Source of the DNA: Gonocerus acuteangulatus
Taxonomy: Eukaryota; Arthropoda; Insecta; Hemiptera; Coreidae
DNA length: 64,000 bases
Direction: 5' to 3'
Assembly (NCBI GenBank): GCA_946811695.1
Contig: OX328123.1
Location: 14,291,162 to 14,355,161 of the forward strand
Below the pieces are notes generated by a model. The model made no database searches. It saw only the letters and a list, made by a program, of their open reading frames with translations, and was not told the origin of the DNA. Shown here piece by piece: positions 10,998-21,589 of the stretch; the stretch's first letter is position 1, and each line of letters starts with the position of its first letter. The position numbers were made by a program, and so were the translations under genes.

Positions 10998-12664
10998 ATA
11001 AAATTAACCCAACAGTTGGGTTCAAAATTAAAATCATATTTACTGAGCTTTCTCAATTTATTTTGTTTATTCTTCATAATCATTGTCTGCATAATCTTCA
11101 TTATTAGAATTATTATTTTCATATATTGCTCCTATTAGGGCAATCCTACTTGTAAATCATTGCATCGCAGTAATTTTTAATTAATTAGAATTATCAACAT
11201 GATTGATTCTCAAATAATTTTACATTTTTTACTTTTTTTGCTTCAGTTAACAGTAATATTAATTATTGTGTATATATTAGGCATATCTTTAATAGTAGAA
11301 CCAAAAATGCTATTTACTTTAGTGTTTAAAGCTCTTTATTTTGTTTAACTTGCATAGTTAATAGATTATAGGATACAAGTTGCAACTTTCAACAGTTACA
11401 AGTGCAGTTACTGTACTTCAGAGTTTGCTTTCATTATTATCAGTTAATTATTAATTTTTTTTTTTTTTTCTCCATTGAGGCAAACTGTATTATTTAATGT
11501 TTATATTAAGATGTTTCTGCAGAAAAGAAACATTAATTATCAAACATATAGTATCTCTCAATCTGGTAAATGAGTTCTGTTAAGAATATTAATCAAATTG
11601 AGTAAACCTTTAGAAATTAATGAGCATTTTAATCAGATGATTATAAATTGATCAACAATTTAATTAATTTATGACAATGTTGTGATAATTTTGGTAAAAT
11701 AATTGTAATAATCATTCAGCTTACTTCTATCACTGCTTTTCCTAGCAAAATCACTTACCTTTTATTGCTAGTGCTTTGTATCAATTTTCAATATTGCCTG
11801 GATATAATCATAAGTTATAATCATCTAAGTTCTTTATTTACCTGACTTAAGTTGCAATTCTCCATTAAGCGATTAATAAAGGTGAATAGTTATTCACTCA
11901 GCATTCATTAAGCCTTGCGGTTTGCAATTTTCAACAATTATATGGATTTAAATAAATAAAATACTCATCTTTGTCATTATATTTTTCTGGGTATCTATTT
12001 AATTAGATAATAATAAGTTACAATACTTAGTCATTTCTGCCTACATAGTGCAGCTATCATCTTTATATAATTAATTTGACATTATCAATTGTCCTTTAGC
12101 ACCTTATTTATTCTTATATACAATGATTTAGTCACTATTAAATGATTGTCAACACTTTTAACTTAGCAAAGAGCAAATAACTTAGTACAGAACACAATGT
12201 GCTAATGTCAGTTGTTATCATATATCTGGGCAGGTTACTGCCTCAACAGAGAGGTCTGTCTCTTTACAGCTCTCTGAACTCTCCGTGCTGCACAGTCATC
12301 CTCTGCGTGACGTCATCATTGTCATGCCTTTACTTTATTTCTTGCCTACTTAGGTCAATTTATTAGTTTATAATAATTATTTGCTTTGCTTGTTGACATC
12401 ATTAAATATATTAATTTGCTGAATCAATAATTGGTGCTATTATTTACTGCTTTATTACTTTAAAGCCATTATACAATTTTCTATTTATTTATTTCTATAG
12501 AATGTTCGTGATGCTCATCATTTGCACTCTTTTTTTTACATTTTTTCTCCTCATGGTCTTGCTTTCTCTCTCTCTTCTCTCCTCTTTGCTCGATGGGTTG
12601 TAGTATCTTAATCATTTTACACTCTACTTTCAAGTCATCTCTATTGATAGAAGAATTTTCAACC
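10998..12664 (+). other. BEL leader, non-coding
   Basis: AT-rich sequence of about 1.67 kb between the primer-binding site and the Gag start, with no meaningful plus-strand ORF. The packaging signal would be expected here but cannot be seen. Confidence 0.5.
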
Positions 12665-15103
12665 ATGCCTGAGTCTATCCCTGATTACGACTCTCACATC
12701 AAGATCCTTGAACGGAAGTTGCGGTCTCTCAAGAGAAACATTACCAGTTTGTCCACAGTACGGAAAGCCGCCATCGCTGATGATTCGCAAACGCATCTAT
12801 TTCTCGTGCACCACGATTCAGCCGAAGCACATTGGGCGTCTTATCAAGAAACCTGGGATGAGCTTGATAGGATCCACGTCTTGATGGACAAGCCAGATCA
12901 ATTTCCCTCAAGGGCTTGGGAGGAGCACTACGACCAAGTGCAGAGCGAGATATTTAACGCTCGCGCTCTACGTTCGCACCTCAAAGCGAAGGAAGAACCC
13001 CGGGATGCTCGTCAAACTATGCTTCCCGATGACCTTAGTCATGTCCTTGGCGCTCTGAACTTAAGCGGATCTGACAGAGCTCAACTTCCCAAAATATCGA
13101 TCCCCAGCTTTTCAGGAGATATTTTTCAATGGACGAGTTTTAAGGATTCATTTGTATCTCTCATCCACAACAATGCCAGATTGCCGAAAGTTGACAAGCT
13201 ACATTATTTAATGCAAGCCCTAAAAGGAGAAGCCTTTTCCCTCATTTGCCGGTTCCCTAAAGTCGAAGAATCATACGAGCTAGCTTGGGAGAAACTTACG
13301 GAAGCATATGACAACCCTCGTGTTCTGGCCAGCATGTACTTGCAGCGGATTCTTGACAGCGACTGTAAAGGCAACTTAGGTGAACGTCAGAGATATGAGC
13401 AGTTTCTGACTCAGGTCGGTGACAGCATCGAAGGGTTCTTGTCTCTCAATCTTGCCAATCCAGCGGACTTCATACTTTCTAAGCTAGCGCTCCGCTCTCT
13501 TAACACGGAGACGCGGAGGCAGTTCGAGCTAGCTCGCAGTGACCCGAAAGCCATGCCATCTGCTGCGGACGTCATAGACTTTGTGCGCCAACGTCTTATG
13601 GCATTTAAGTTATCAAGAGACGTAGAGTCGTCAGCGTCGTCGATGCCTGCTGAATCGCGCCCAAAAGGCGATTCAAGGGCTAAATATCCCAATCGGTGGT
13701 CTGAAAAATATAATGGTGTATCGTTTCATGTGACAAATACTAACCGCCGCAGCCCATCACCTAGAACAAACATTCCAGGAAACAAGGCTCCAAACTCACC
13801 ACAAGGTCAAAGGCGTCATTTTGCGATTCCCACAAGGTCGCGCAGTTTCCAGGCGCATTCGGGCCAATGTCCGTATTGTCAAGGCAGACATCTTTTATCA
13901 TTTTGCATCAGATTTGCGTCTCTCGCGGTTGAACAAAGATCGGAGTTCGTTGCCGCCTGGAAGGGATGCTCCAACTGCCTTCGCGAAGGGCATAATAGTG
14001 CCTGCTGCCCGTCGAAATTTTCGTGCAAATTTTGCAAAGGAAGGCATCATAGTCTTATACACGAGGAAAAGGTAGCTGCTACAAAAACATCAAGTAAAAA
14101 TGGAACAAAATATGAAGAACCTGCCAATCCACAAATCCCCGATGCGTTCATTGGCTTCGAATCCTCAGCCGAAGAACCTGCATATTCGGGCGGACTAGTA
14201 TTCTTGGGCACTGTACAAGCACTGATCAAATCCCCAAAGGGAAAACTATACCCCATCCGCGCCGTGTTGGATTCCGGCAGCCAACACACTTTTATCACTA
14301 GGCAACTAGCCCGTCGGATAGGGGCGCCCGTTGAAACATTCATAGGAAACGTGTGTGGACTCGGGGGTTCCAAAATCGCTCAACCCCTAAACACTGCGAC
14401 CTGTGTGATCAAGCCATATTCCTCCCCAAAGGAATATAAGACCAAAGTTTTGATCGTCGAACGGATCACCTCAGCGCTGCCCTATCTCCCAGCTCCTCCA
14501 AATGTCTACGAGCGATTCTCATCTCTCCCGCTAGCGGACCAGGATTTTGCCAAATCGGTTCCAGTGGATGCTTTGATTGGCAGTGATCTATACCCACAGC
14601 TAATCAACGGAGCTCCAATAAAATCCGAGGTCGGCGATTTGTACCTTACACCTTCAGTTTTTGGACTTGTGGTCTCGGGGAAGTTAGAAGCCACCGAGAG
14701 CCCGGAAACAAGCGTTCTGTTTTGTCTCTCAACGTCCAGCATCAAAACAAAAGACGAAATGTGTGAGCAGCATTTTCAGAACCCGCACAGCCGCACGAAG
14801 GACGGCCGTTATCAGGTGGAGCTACCTAGGTGGAGAAGGGAATATCTCCACACCCTTCAACAAAGGTCCAAATGGACGCGAAGAACCCCTGATCTTCAGC
14901 CTGGTGACTTGGTCATTCTCGTCGAGAAACGCCCAGCCATTGGCCACTGGCCTGTCGGCAGAGTCGTCGAAACCTTTCCGGGTAGAGACGGTGTTACGCG
15001 CTCGGTAGTTGTCAGGACTCCTTCCGGCAGTCACCTTACCAGAGCAGTGTCATCGCTTGTCCCCCTTTTTCTTCCCGAGGACAAGGAGTCCAAGGATAAT
15101 TAA
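12665..15103 (+). CDS. BEL/Pao Gag-protease fused to Pol C-terminal tail
   Basis: I prefer the ATG at 12665 (812 residues) over the in-frame ATG at 12593, because MPESIPDYDSH begins the helical, hydrophilic start typical of BEL Gag. Order: Gag core (DUF1759-like) at about residues 140-330 with PKISIPSFSGD; a linker; zinc-binding cysteine/histidine clusters at about 400-467 (CPYCQGRH, CSNCLREGHNSACC, CKFCKGRHH); aspartic protease (DUF1758-like) near 534 with VLDSGSQHTFI; and a few residues of the RT entry ending GRYQVELP. At about residue 721 (nt 14826-14832) the reading jumps in frame to RWRREYLHTLQQRSKW, the DUF5641-type tail that normally follows integrase. Normal BEL polyproteins are about twice as long, so roughly 2.5-3 kb is missing. 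The frame is intact, which would let the element make particles but not cDNA. The family calls are from memory of motifs. Confidence 0.88.
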   Translation: MPESIPDYDSHIKILERKLRSLKRNITSLSTVRKAAIADDSQTHLFLVHHDSAEAHWASYQETWDELDRIHVLMDKPDQFPSRAWEEHYDQVQSEIFNARALRSHLKAKEEPRDARQTMLPDDLSHVLGALNLSGSDRAQLPKISIPSFSGDIFQWTSFKDSFVSLIHNNARLPKVDKLHYLMQALKGEAFSLICRFPKVEESYELAWEKLTEAYDNPRVLASMYLQRILDSDCKGNLGERQRYEQFLTQVGDSIEGFLSLNLANPADFILSKLALRSLNTETRRQFELARSDPKAMPSAADVIDFVRQRLMAFKLSRDVESSASSMPAESRPKGDSRAKYPNRWSEKYNGVSFHVTNTNRRSPSPRTNIPGNKAPNSPQGQRRHFAIPTRSRSFQAHSGQCPYCQGRHLLSFCIRFASLAVEQRSEFVAAWKGCSNCLREGHNSACCPSKFSCKFCKGRHHSLIHEEKVAATKTSSKNGTKYEEPANPQIPDAFIGFESSAEEPAYSGGLVFLGTVQALIKSPKGKLYPIRAVLDSGSQHTFITRQLARRIGAPVETFIGNVCGLGGSKIAQPLNTATCVIKPYSSPKEYKTKVLIVERITSALPYLPAPPNVYERFSSLPLADQDFAKSVPVDALIGSDLYPQLINGAPIKSEVGDLYLTPSVFGLVVSGKLEATESPETSVLFCLSTSSIKTKDEMCEQHFQNPHSRTKDGRYQVELPRWRREYLHTLQQRSKWTRRTPDLQPGDLVILVEKRPAIGHWPVGRVVETFPGRDGVTRSVVVRTPSGSHLTRAVSSLVPLFLPEDKESKDN

Positions 15104-15375
15104 ACTTTTAATTTTTGTCGTCTACCATGGTTTGGTAACTATTCATGTATTTATTTATTTCAGTAGGGTAACTGAAGGAAGCAATTAACTTTATTATTTT
15201 GTTAAATTTAAGTAATTATTTATCTTTTTTTATAAGCGATGCAGTGATCGTCTTCTTTCATCATTTGTCATTGTTATAGTTTTTCCCCATGTGATGTTTA
15301 TTATTTGTATGCTCCATAACTTAAGTTTTGTTTTCTTTATTTAAATTTAACCGGGTCAAATTTAGGTGGGCGGTT
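15104..15375 (+). other. BEL 3' untranslated segment
   Basis: Between the ORF stop and the 3' LTR. A purine-rich TTTAGGTGGGCGG lies just before the LTR and may act as the polypurine tract. Confidence 0.5.
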
Positions 15376-15980
15376 TGTTTGATGTAAACCCCCATAGCAG
15401 CCAACCTGTGACGTCATCACTCGGCTCACCATAGAGGTTGCCTCCATATATGCATCTGCTACCTCCATGCAGTTCAAATGCTAGAGACCGTTAAAACAAA
15501 GGGACCAGGACTCCATTAGCAACTTCTAATGGATGCTGTGGACACCATGTGCATCCTTTTACCAAAGCACATAGCGTTGGCCATGGTCGAGTAGAGACCA
15601 CAAGCAACCCGGAGAGCAACATGGAGGAGGAGGAAGAGAAGAAAGGACCCCACAGTGAGTAGCACAACTATCCCAACATGAGAGCCTACTCCTGCTTCAG
15701 CAGACCGCATGGACCAGACATCAATTTATTTTAATATAAACCCCCCTTTATAAACCTCAAAAACCACTAACACATTAACCAATATTATAACCCTTTTCGG
15801 CCACCCCCCACTCATAGAAACATGTAACATAATATTATTACACTTAATTTATTTCATATCCGTGCATACTTTCAAATATCCCGAAATACAGTCCACTCCA
15901 TTCATGTGAATCAGCACCAGCATTACAGCGGTACGTTCATTCCCAATGGTATAGCACCTTGGGACAGCGTAGTGCAAACA
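15376..15980 (+). repeat. BEL/Pao 3' LTR
   Basis: Same length and, by eye, the same sequence as 10373-10977. Followed by the target duplication TGTAT at 15981-15985. Confidence 0.92.
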
Positions 15981-16059
15981 TGTATCATTTATCCTAGTCT
16001 GTGTAATGTTTGCCCTTTCCTGTCTTCAGTATATAAATTAGTGTTTACTCTGTATTCTT

Positions 16060-16115
16060 TGTTTTGCAGCCCTGATAAAGACTTGAATTTCCAGCCAATC
16101 GTCGGCAAAAAATAA
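16060..16115 (+). ncRNA. Degenerate hammerhead-like PLE tail (weak)
   Basis: CCCTGATAAAGACTTGAATT followed by CCAGCC and CGTCGGC resembles the order core / stem II / GAAAC / NUH cleavage site seen at other PLE loci, but GATAA replaces GANGA and the GAAA box is lost. Suggestive only. Confidence 0.25.
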
Positions 16116-16281
16116 AACTTTTTTTTTTGTATATTAAAAATGAAGTTTTAATATGATACCTTGGAAATCCCTCGATCGCGATTGGCAAATTAGAAGATTA
16201 ATATAGAACCGTTAGTCTTTAAACCGTTGAATGTTTATTGAATTAATTTATAAATTTTACTTTATATTATTTTATTTTTTA

Positions 16282-16898
16282 CTAGCTGTTACCCAGTGTG
16301 CCATCCTACACCTACTTTCTGCCTATGACGCTCCCCGTATCAAGATCTACCTGTATACCCAGTTACGTCAAAATCGGTCGAACGGTATGAATTTGTTTAT
16401 ATCTGTCTATATTCATGAAACAGCCAACACAGGCCAGCACCAAAGGAATTCATAAAACAGCCGAAAGAGGCCAGCACCACAGCCTGCAAGTGGATAGCTC
16501 TCATCAAAGAAAGGCCACAGCGCTCCTTAGTTAGACAGTGACTGTTGATATAAAATTGAAATAAACTGAATTACATGATTATATAATGATGTAAAGTCAT
16601 CAATAAATTCGAGTTATTCTAATAATCAAGAACATCAACAAATAAATTTGAGGCATTATTCAAAATGGCTGTCGATTCAAAATGGCCGTCAGAATCTGAA
16701 TGGTTCAGCGTAGCCAATTTTTCTTGAACAAAGCTTTTGACCATTTCACCAAATTGTGAAATTCGACTATTTTGGCCTTCCCTAAGAGATGTCCCGTATC
16801 AAGACCTAGCTGTGTGCCAAGTTTGGTCAAAATCGGTCAAACGGTGTAGATTTGTATAAGGAACAAACAGACAGACACGTGATTTTTATATATATAGA
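16282..16898 (-). mobile_element. Non-autonomous Helitron
   Basis: Read on the minus strand it starts TCTATATATATAAAAATCAC and ends CAGCTAG, with A before and T after: the A|TC...CTRR|T terminal arrangement of Helitrons, with no target duplication and no TIRs. A weak GTGT/ACAC stem lies near the 3' end. 617 bp, no ORF. The TCTAT-ATATAAAAAT start resembles the autonomous-type 5' end at 44911. Confidence 0.65.
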
Positions 16899-16902
16899 TA
16901 TA

Positions 16903-17925
16903 CTGCCTCTACCCTTGTAAATCATTACCAGTTCTATAGTATAATAATTCTTGATATAGGCCGATGTCTTTTATAAATTTTAGTACTTTTTGTACAGACT
17001 TTCATCATCCATTAGGATTTCTGCTATGCTGCCTCTATCCATGTGAGTCATTGGCAGTTCTATAGTATAATAATTCTTGATATCGGCCAATGTCTTTAAT
17101 AAATTTTAGTACTTTTTGTACAGCGTTTTCTTAATCCATTAGGATTTCTGCCATACTGTCTCTATCCATGTAAGTCATTGGCAGTTCTATAGTATTATAA
17201 TTCTTAATATAGGCCAATGTCATTTATAAATTTTAGTACTTTTTGTACAGCCTTTTCTTCATCCATTAGGATTTCTGCTATGCTGTCTCTATCCATGTAA
17301 GTCATTGGCAGTTCTATAGTATTAAAATTCTTGATATAGGCCAATGTCATTTATAAATTTTAGTACTTTTTGTACAGCCTTTTCTTCATCTACTAGGATT
17401 TCTGCCATACTGCCTCTATCCATGTGAGTCATTGGCAGTTCTATAGTATTATAATTCTTAATCTAGGCCGATTTATTTAATAAATTTTAGTACTTTTTGT
17501 ACAGCCTTTTCTTCATCCATTAGGATTTCTGCTATACTGTCTCTATCCATGTGAGTCATTGGCAGTTCTATAGTATTATAATTCTTAATATAGGCCAATG
17601 TCTTTAATAAATTTTAGTACTTTTTGTACAGCCTTTTCTTCATCTATTAGGATTTCTGCCATACTGCCCCTATCCATGTGAGTCATTGGCAGTTCTATAG
17701 TATTATAATTCTTAATCTAGGCCGATGTATTTAATAAATTTTAGTACTTTTTGTACAGCCTTTTCTTCATCCATTAGGATTTCTGCTATACTGCCTCTAT
17801 CCATGTGAGTCATTGGCAGTTCTATAGTATTATAATTCTTAATATAGGCCAATGTCTTTAATAAATTTTAGTACTTTTTGTACAGCATTTTCTTCATCCA
17901 TTAGGATTTCTGCCATACTGCCTGA
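16903..17925 (-). repeat. 127-bp tandem array from a LINE 3' end, about 8 copies
   Basis: TGTACAG recurs at 16991, 17118, 17244, 17371, 17498, 17625, 17752 and 17879, giving a period of 126-127 bp. The last unit overlaps the coding end of the LINE at 17839-18069, so each unit carries the LINE C-terminal codons plus 3' UTR. Units differ by scattered substitutions (for example TGTCTCT/TGCCTCT, CCAATG/CCGATG). Confidence 0.9.
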
Positions 17926-18069
17926 AATGTTATTTTCTTTTCTCGTGCGGTTGTGTTCCCTGCATTGTGTAAGGAAAAGTTCAACAGTTAATTGCTCATG
18001 GCTGAATTTACAGGTGGGAGGGTAATGTCCTTTTAGATGGTAAGAGTGTGTTATTTTGGTATGACCCAT
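17839..18069 (-). pseudogene. Jockey/R1-like LINE ORF2, C-terminal zinc-binding fragment
   Basis: The frame begins GHTKITHSYHLKG and continues PPTCKF...LTVELFLTQC..HNRTR, the conserved C-terminal segment (GHT..TH..L, C-x2-C-like, T.eH.l..C, R) that follows the RT/RNase H of many arthropod LINEs. Position 2 of the first cysteine pair is altered. It ends about where the 127-bp array starts, so the array grew from this element's 3' end. The element is 5'-truncated near 18072. It cannot encode a working enzyme. Confidence 0.7.
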
Positions 18070-18114
18070 ATAATTATAATTTATAAATTATAATGCACAC
18101 TCCAATACAATTAT

Positions 18115-18235
18115 GGTGGCTTTTCTTTAGAAACAAGAAAAGGCATCAGCCCTATCCTGGCTAGAAAAGGGTGGTAACCTATAGATAACCCATCCCAAAA
18201 TTCGTAGTTAATAATAATAGACGTTAAGTTAAAAT
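18115..18235 (+). mobile_element. SINE family T, 5'-truncated
   Basis: Contains TGGTGGCTTTTCTTTAGAAA, GGCATCAGCCC, AAAAGGGTGGTAACC and the tail TTAATAATAATAGACGTTAA. The tRNA-like head is missing. Confidence 0.75.
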
Positions 18236-18950
18236 AAATAAATTATAATAATTATAAGAAGTAGAAATACAATATAAATTTAAAAATAACGAAAACTGCC
18301 AAAAAGAAAAAAATTGTGTTAATATTCCTAGTGTCTATTTTTACAATGCAAGTCTTTAAAAATCCTGCAAATTAACAGCTAAAATCGGCCAAAATTAATG
18401 AAAGATCAGTGGATGCATGTAATTGTCCTTGTCTATAAGTACGTATGCCTTGTTTAGTCATTAGGTTCCTTGGGTAAAAATAGAATGTCCAACACCGAGT
18501 CAGGTTGAAACTACCTCTTCTCTTTGATTACTTCTAAAACACAGCAATAATTCAAGTAATAGCAACTGTATAATTTCGGTATTGTAAATTTATAATATAC
18601 TTTCTGATCCGTAAGAATGGGGTATATGATAGGAATTTCATATGCATGAAGTATGTGGAATAAGGAGTATAGCGGCTTCCCGATGGGGGTGCTATCAGCT
18701 GGTATTTCCCGCCAAAACCTCATTGATAACAGATATCAGCTCGTATTTTATTATACCATTTTCTACTTTATCTCGTTCTTTATGTATTACAAATTACCTT
18801 CCTTCTTATGTATTTTTATGCAGAAAGCAAAACCTTCTTTCGTTCAAACTCTACTTCAAAGAAAGCATTATATTTGTATCAAATATGTTACTCTAAAACT
18901 CTTTTCCAATATAACTTCAACGTAAATGCACTTTACACTTAACACTTTAT
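18236..18950. other. No gene seen
   Basis: AT-rich. Two overlapping 84-90-codon frames near 18642-18925 lack recognisable motifs and are probably chance. Confidence 0.35.
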
Positions 18951-19065
18951 TTATGAGCGCGTTTCCTCTTTCCATCCATAGAGAAGAAACCCGCTTATCA
19001 GATACACATTTCACGTTTCAGATCCCATAGATCACGAAAGTAATGGTGATTCAAAATTTGTATGT
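18951..19065 (-). mobile_element. Family A fragment
   Basis: GAGCGCGTTTCCTC..CATAGAGAAGAAACCCGC hairpin-like start, CATTTCACGTTTCAGATCCC and GGTGATTCAAA match family A in order. It is followed by microsatellite. Confidence 0.6.
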
Positions 19066-19066
19066 A

Positions 19067-19068
19067 TG

Positions 19069-19162
<94 letters not shown>
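19067..19162. repeat. (CT)n then (TA)n microsatellite
   Basis: (TC)n at about 19071-19123 changes directly to (TA)n at about 19124-19160, in the position where family A copies carry their (TA)n. Confidence 0.95.
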
Positions 19163-19165
<3 letters not shown>

Positions 19166-19566
19166 TTATTTATTTTCATAAATATGGCAAAGGTCCAAAT
19201 AATAGTACTCCAGATTCTTGCACTATTTTATTTTTGATACGCCCTACATGTTTCGTGGCCTTATGCCACCTCCTCAGGGGCCATTAAATCCTAAAAACAT
19301 TTTTTACAAATTTTTAATACCTTATTTTAGTAAATTTAATAATAATTATACACCGAGTGACATTAAAATTCCTATACTAACCCCTAAACTTTATATGTAA
19401 AATATAATAATAAAAATAATATTGTTATATTGTACATACCCTATGTGTGGTCAGCTCATATAAGGCCACGAAACATGTAGGACGTATCAAAAATAAAATA
19501 GTGCAAGAATCTGGAGTACTATTATTTGGACCTTTGCCATATTTATGAAAATAAATAAATGTACAT
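19163..19566. mobile_element. Inverted PLE terminal fragment
   Basis: Arms at about 19163-19260 and 19455-19566 are inverted copies (CATAAATATGGCAAAGGTCC / GGACCTTTGCCATATTTATG; CTCCAGATTCTTGCAC / GTGCAAGAATCTGGAG). The left arm holds a hammerhead-like core on the minus strand. The right arm keeps only GGCCACGAAACATGTAGG. Confidence 0.7.
19241..19282 (-). ncRNA. Hammerhead-like ribozyme (PLE type)
   Basis: On the minus strand: CTGAGGA, one unpaired G, stem II GTGGC/GCCAC, GAAAC, then ATGTA and GGGC, which pairs with GCCC before the core (stem I). GTA is a permitted NUH cleavage triplet. Confidence 0.7.
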
Positions 19567-19588
19567 AAATAAAGGTCACAAATCATGG

Positions 19589-19594
<6 letters not shown>

Positions 19595-19631
<37 letters not shown>

Positions 19632-19673
19632 AGAGGGTGAAACAAAACAACCCCACTACCGGAAAACATCAAT

Positions 19674-19732
<59 letters not shown>

Positions 19733-19735
19733 TAT
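19595..19735. repeat. (TA)n tracts
   Basis: Two (TA)n runs (about 19595-19628 and 19677-19729) separated by a short unique segment with ACAACCCCACTACCGG. Confidence 0.95.
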
Positions 19736-19750
19736 TCTTATAGATGACCC

Positions 19751-20231
19751 TGTAACCATAGTTATTATTATTAGTAGTTGTAGAATGTTTTGTAGTTGTA
19801 TGTCTTGGTATGTAGAATGCTTTGTAGTGTGTAAATATTTAGTGATAGGAATAGATAGTGGACTGCCCTGCTATCTATGGGATATAGGAACTAGCTGCCC
19901 AGGCCTAGGAGGAGAGGGGGGTCCTAGACAATAGGAGAGTAGTGTCATCTGGACCAGATAAGTAAGCGGATCTCGTAACCTGTGGACTGGGCGAAGAAGA
20001 TGCCGATGCAGATGCCGAGGACCCTTGGTAAGTCTCTGCTACCACTTGCCAAATCTTATTAGGCCTGGGCACAGTTCTAGTTTTTGAAAGGGCTATTAAA
20101 AATTAAGGGGTATTAATATAAGTTAACTAATAAATATAAGTTTCATCATGCTAAACCTAATTTCATTTAGCCTTTCCTTTTTTTTTATTATTTTATTTAT
20201 TTTTCCTGCTCCTGGTTTCCTACATGTTACA
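19751..20231 (+). repeat. Gypsy 5' LTR
   Basis: 481 bp, directly repeated at 26741-27222. TGTAAC/GTTACA ends. Confidence 0.95.
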
Positions 20232-20233
20232 AA

Positions 20234-20250
20234 TGGTGTCAGGTGTGGGG
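20234..20250 (+). promoter_or_regulatory. Primer-binding site, tRNA-Leu type
   Basis: TGGTGTCAGGTGTGGGG lies 2 bases after the LTR. It resembles the TGGTGTCAGAAGTGGG primer site complementary to tRNA-Leu 3' ends, with changes in the middle. Confidence 0.7.
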
Positions 20251-20554
20251 TTGACTGCGAATAATTTTAAAGAAGCGAGTGAAGGAGCTTGCAGAGTAGC
20301 GAGTAGCTAGGAGGCGGGGGGAGCTGAGAAAGCGACTCTTATCTTCTCGCGAGGCTGTAGCGGGCAGCGGGGGCTAGCTTATCGTGTTCGCTGTAATCGG
20401 ACACTCTGTTTACATCGGGCACTCTGTTGACGATTACGGTGTAAGATATGGGATAATATCTTAGCGTATTATTATACGGCCCGTGATTTAGGTTTTTTTT
20501 TTGTAAGGGTTTTTGTAATACAGGCGTGCGGGTACTTATTTTAAAGCACATAAG

Positions 20555-21589
20555 ATGGCGAATCCAGAAGAACTAATTACGAGCCTGAAGGGCCAACTAG
20601 AGGAGGCTTTAAAGGCTAATCAGTTATTTAAGGAAGAACTAACAAAGTCCCGGGAGTCAGCACGAATGTCGGGGTCTATGGCGCCGAGGCGGGATATGTC
20701 CTTACAGGCGATGGTAGCACCTTGGTCAGGCGATGATTCATCGGTCCCTGTCACTGACTACTTGAATGGACTGGAATTAGTGGCAGATAGTGGGCAATGG
20801 GAGGATAAAGATATGGCGCTCGTGGTCCGGATGCGCCTCAAGGGCTCAGCCGCGTCTTTTCTGGCGAGTCGTACCGATTTACAAGGGCCCGGGGTGCCCT
20901 ACGACACTATTAAGGTGGCCCTCTTGGAAAGGTTTAGGGAGGTTAGGCGTCACGAACCGTTTTTACTACAATTGAGCAAGATAAGGCAGGAAAAAGGGGA
21001 GGGGGTCAGAGCGTTTGCCGACCGCTGCCGTAAGCTAGGGGAAAAATCCTGTGGGGCATCAGGTTCCGAGGAGGAACGCAAGGGTGCAAGGAACCTTTTG
21101 GACAAAGTTGTCCTGTCAGCTTATTTGTCGGGGCTGAAGGGAGAGATAGGACAGCAAACCCGTCTTAGCTTCCCTTCTAATTTGCAAGGGGCTGTCGAAA
21201 GGGCCACTGCTATCGAGGAGGAGCTTGGCCGAGGAGCGTCGCAGCATTTTACGTGTAAAGAAGTGGTAGCTGTGGAATTTTGTGAGGAAGATGAACCTCT
21301 AGGACTCGCAGAAAGGGGAGTAGCCGTTGCAGCGAGCGAGCGAAAGGAAGCGTGTTTTAGGTGCGGAGTCAGGGGTCACTTCGCCCGTGACTGTCGAAGG
21401 GCATGGCAACCAGTTAGAGGTACAGGCCGTCAGAATATGCGGTGCTACCAGTGTAATGGGGTTGGTCATATAGCCAGAGAGTGCAAGGGCAACCAAGATC
21501 GGGGGGCAAGGGGGGAAAGTCCTAAAATTCAGGGGCGTTACCCAAATGCGAACGGCCGAGGGATGCCCCCTGCCCGAGGCCCACAATAG
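20555..21589 (+). CDS. gag: Gypsy Gag
   Basis: 344 residues, starting at the ATG after a ~320-bp leader. An acidic, coiled-coil-prone N-terminus is followed by a retrotransposon Gag capsid-like region (about residues 55-220) with FRxVRRHEPFLLQLSKIRQ and CRKLGEKS. Two CCHC zinc knuckles occur at about 267-280 (CFRCGVRGHFARDC) and 297-310 (CYQCNGVGHIAREC), which bind genomic RNA. The length is typical for gypsy Gag. The frame overlaps pol, which lies in the -1 frame, and a slippery heptamer sits 40 nt before the stop. No damage is visible, so this Gag could be functional. Confidence 0.93.
   Translation: MANPEELITSLKGQLEEALKANQLFKEELTKSRESARMSGSMAPRRDMSLQAMVAPWSGDDSSVPVTDYLNGLELVADSGQWEDKDMALVVRMRLKGSAASFLASRTDLQGPGVPYDTIKVALLERFREVRRHEPFLLQLSKIRQEKGEGVRAFADRCRKLGEKSCGASGSEEERKGARNLLDKVVLSAYLSGLKGEIGQQTRLSFPSNLQGAVERATAIEEELGRGASQHFTCKEVVAVEFCEEDEPLGLAERGVAVAASERKEACFRCGVRGHFARDCRRAWQPVRGTGRQNMRCYQCNGVGHIARECKGNQDRGARGESPKIQGRYPNANGRGMPPARGPQ

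Larger units (their letters stand above)
10373..15980 (+). mobile_element. BEL/Pao-type LTR retrotransposon with internal deletion
   Basis: Two 605-bp direct repeats begin TGTTTGATG and end GCAAACA, and are flanked by the 5-bp duplication TGTAT (10368-10372 and 15981-15985), the size usual for BEL/Pao. A primer-binding-type TGGTCCAGCAGGG lies just inside the 5' LTR, followed by a ~1.7-kb leader. One ORF encodes Gag, zinc knuckles, protease and the last part of Pol. The reverse transcriptase body, RNase H and integrase catalytic core are missing. LTRs appear identical by eye, so insertion is recent. The element must depend on an intact relative for replication. Confidence 0.93.

Noticed and set aside
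10998..12664. Possible hidden gene in the BEL leader
   Set aside because: No plus-strand ORF longer than chance. The minus-strand 61-codon frame is Lys/Glu-rich low complexity.
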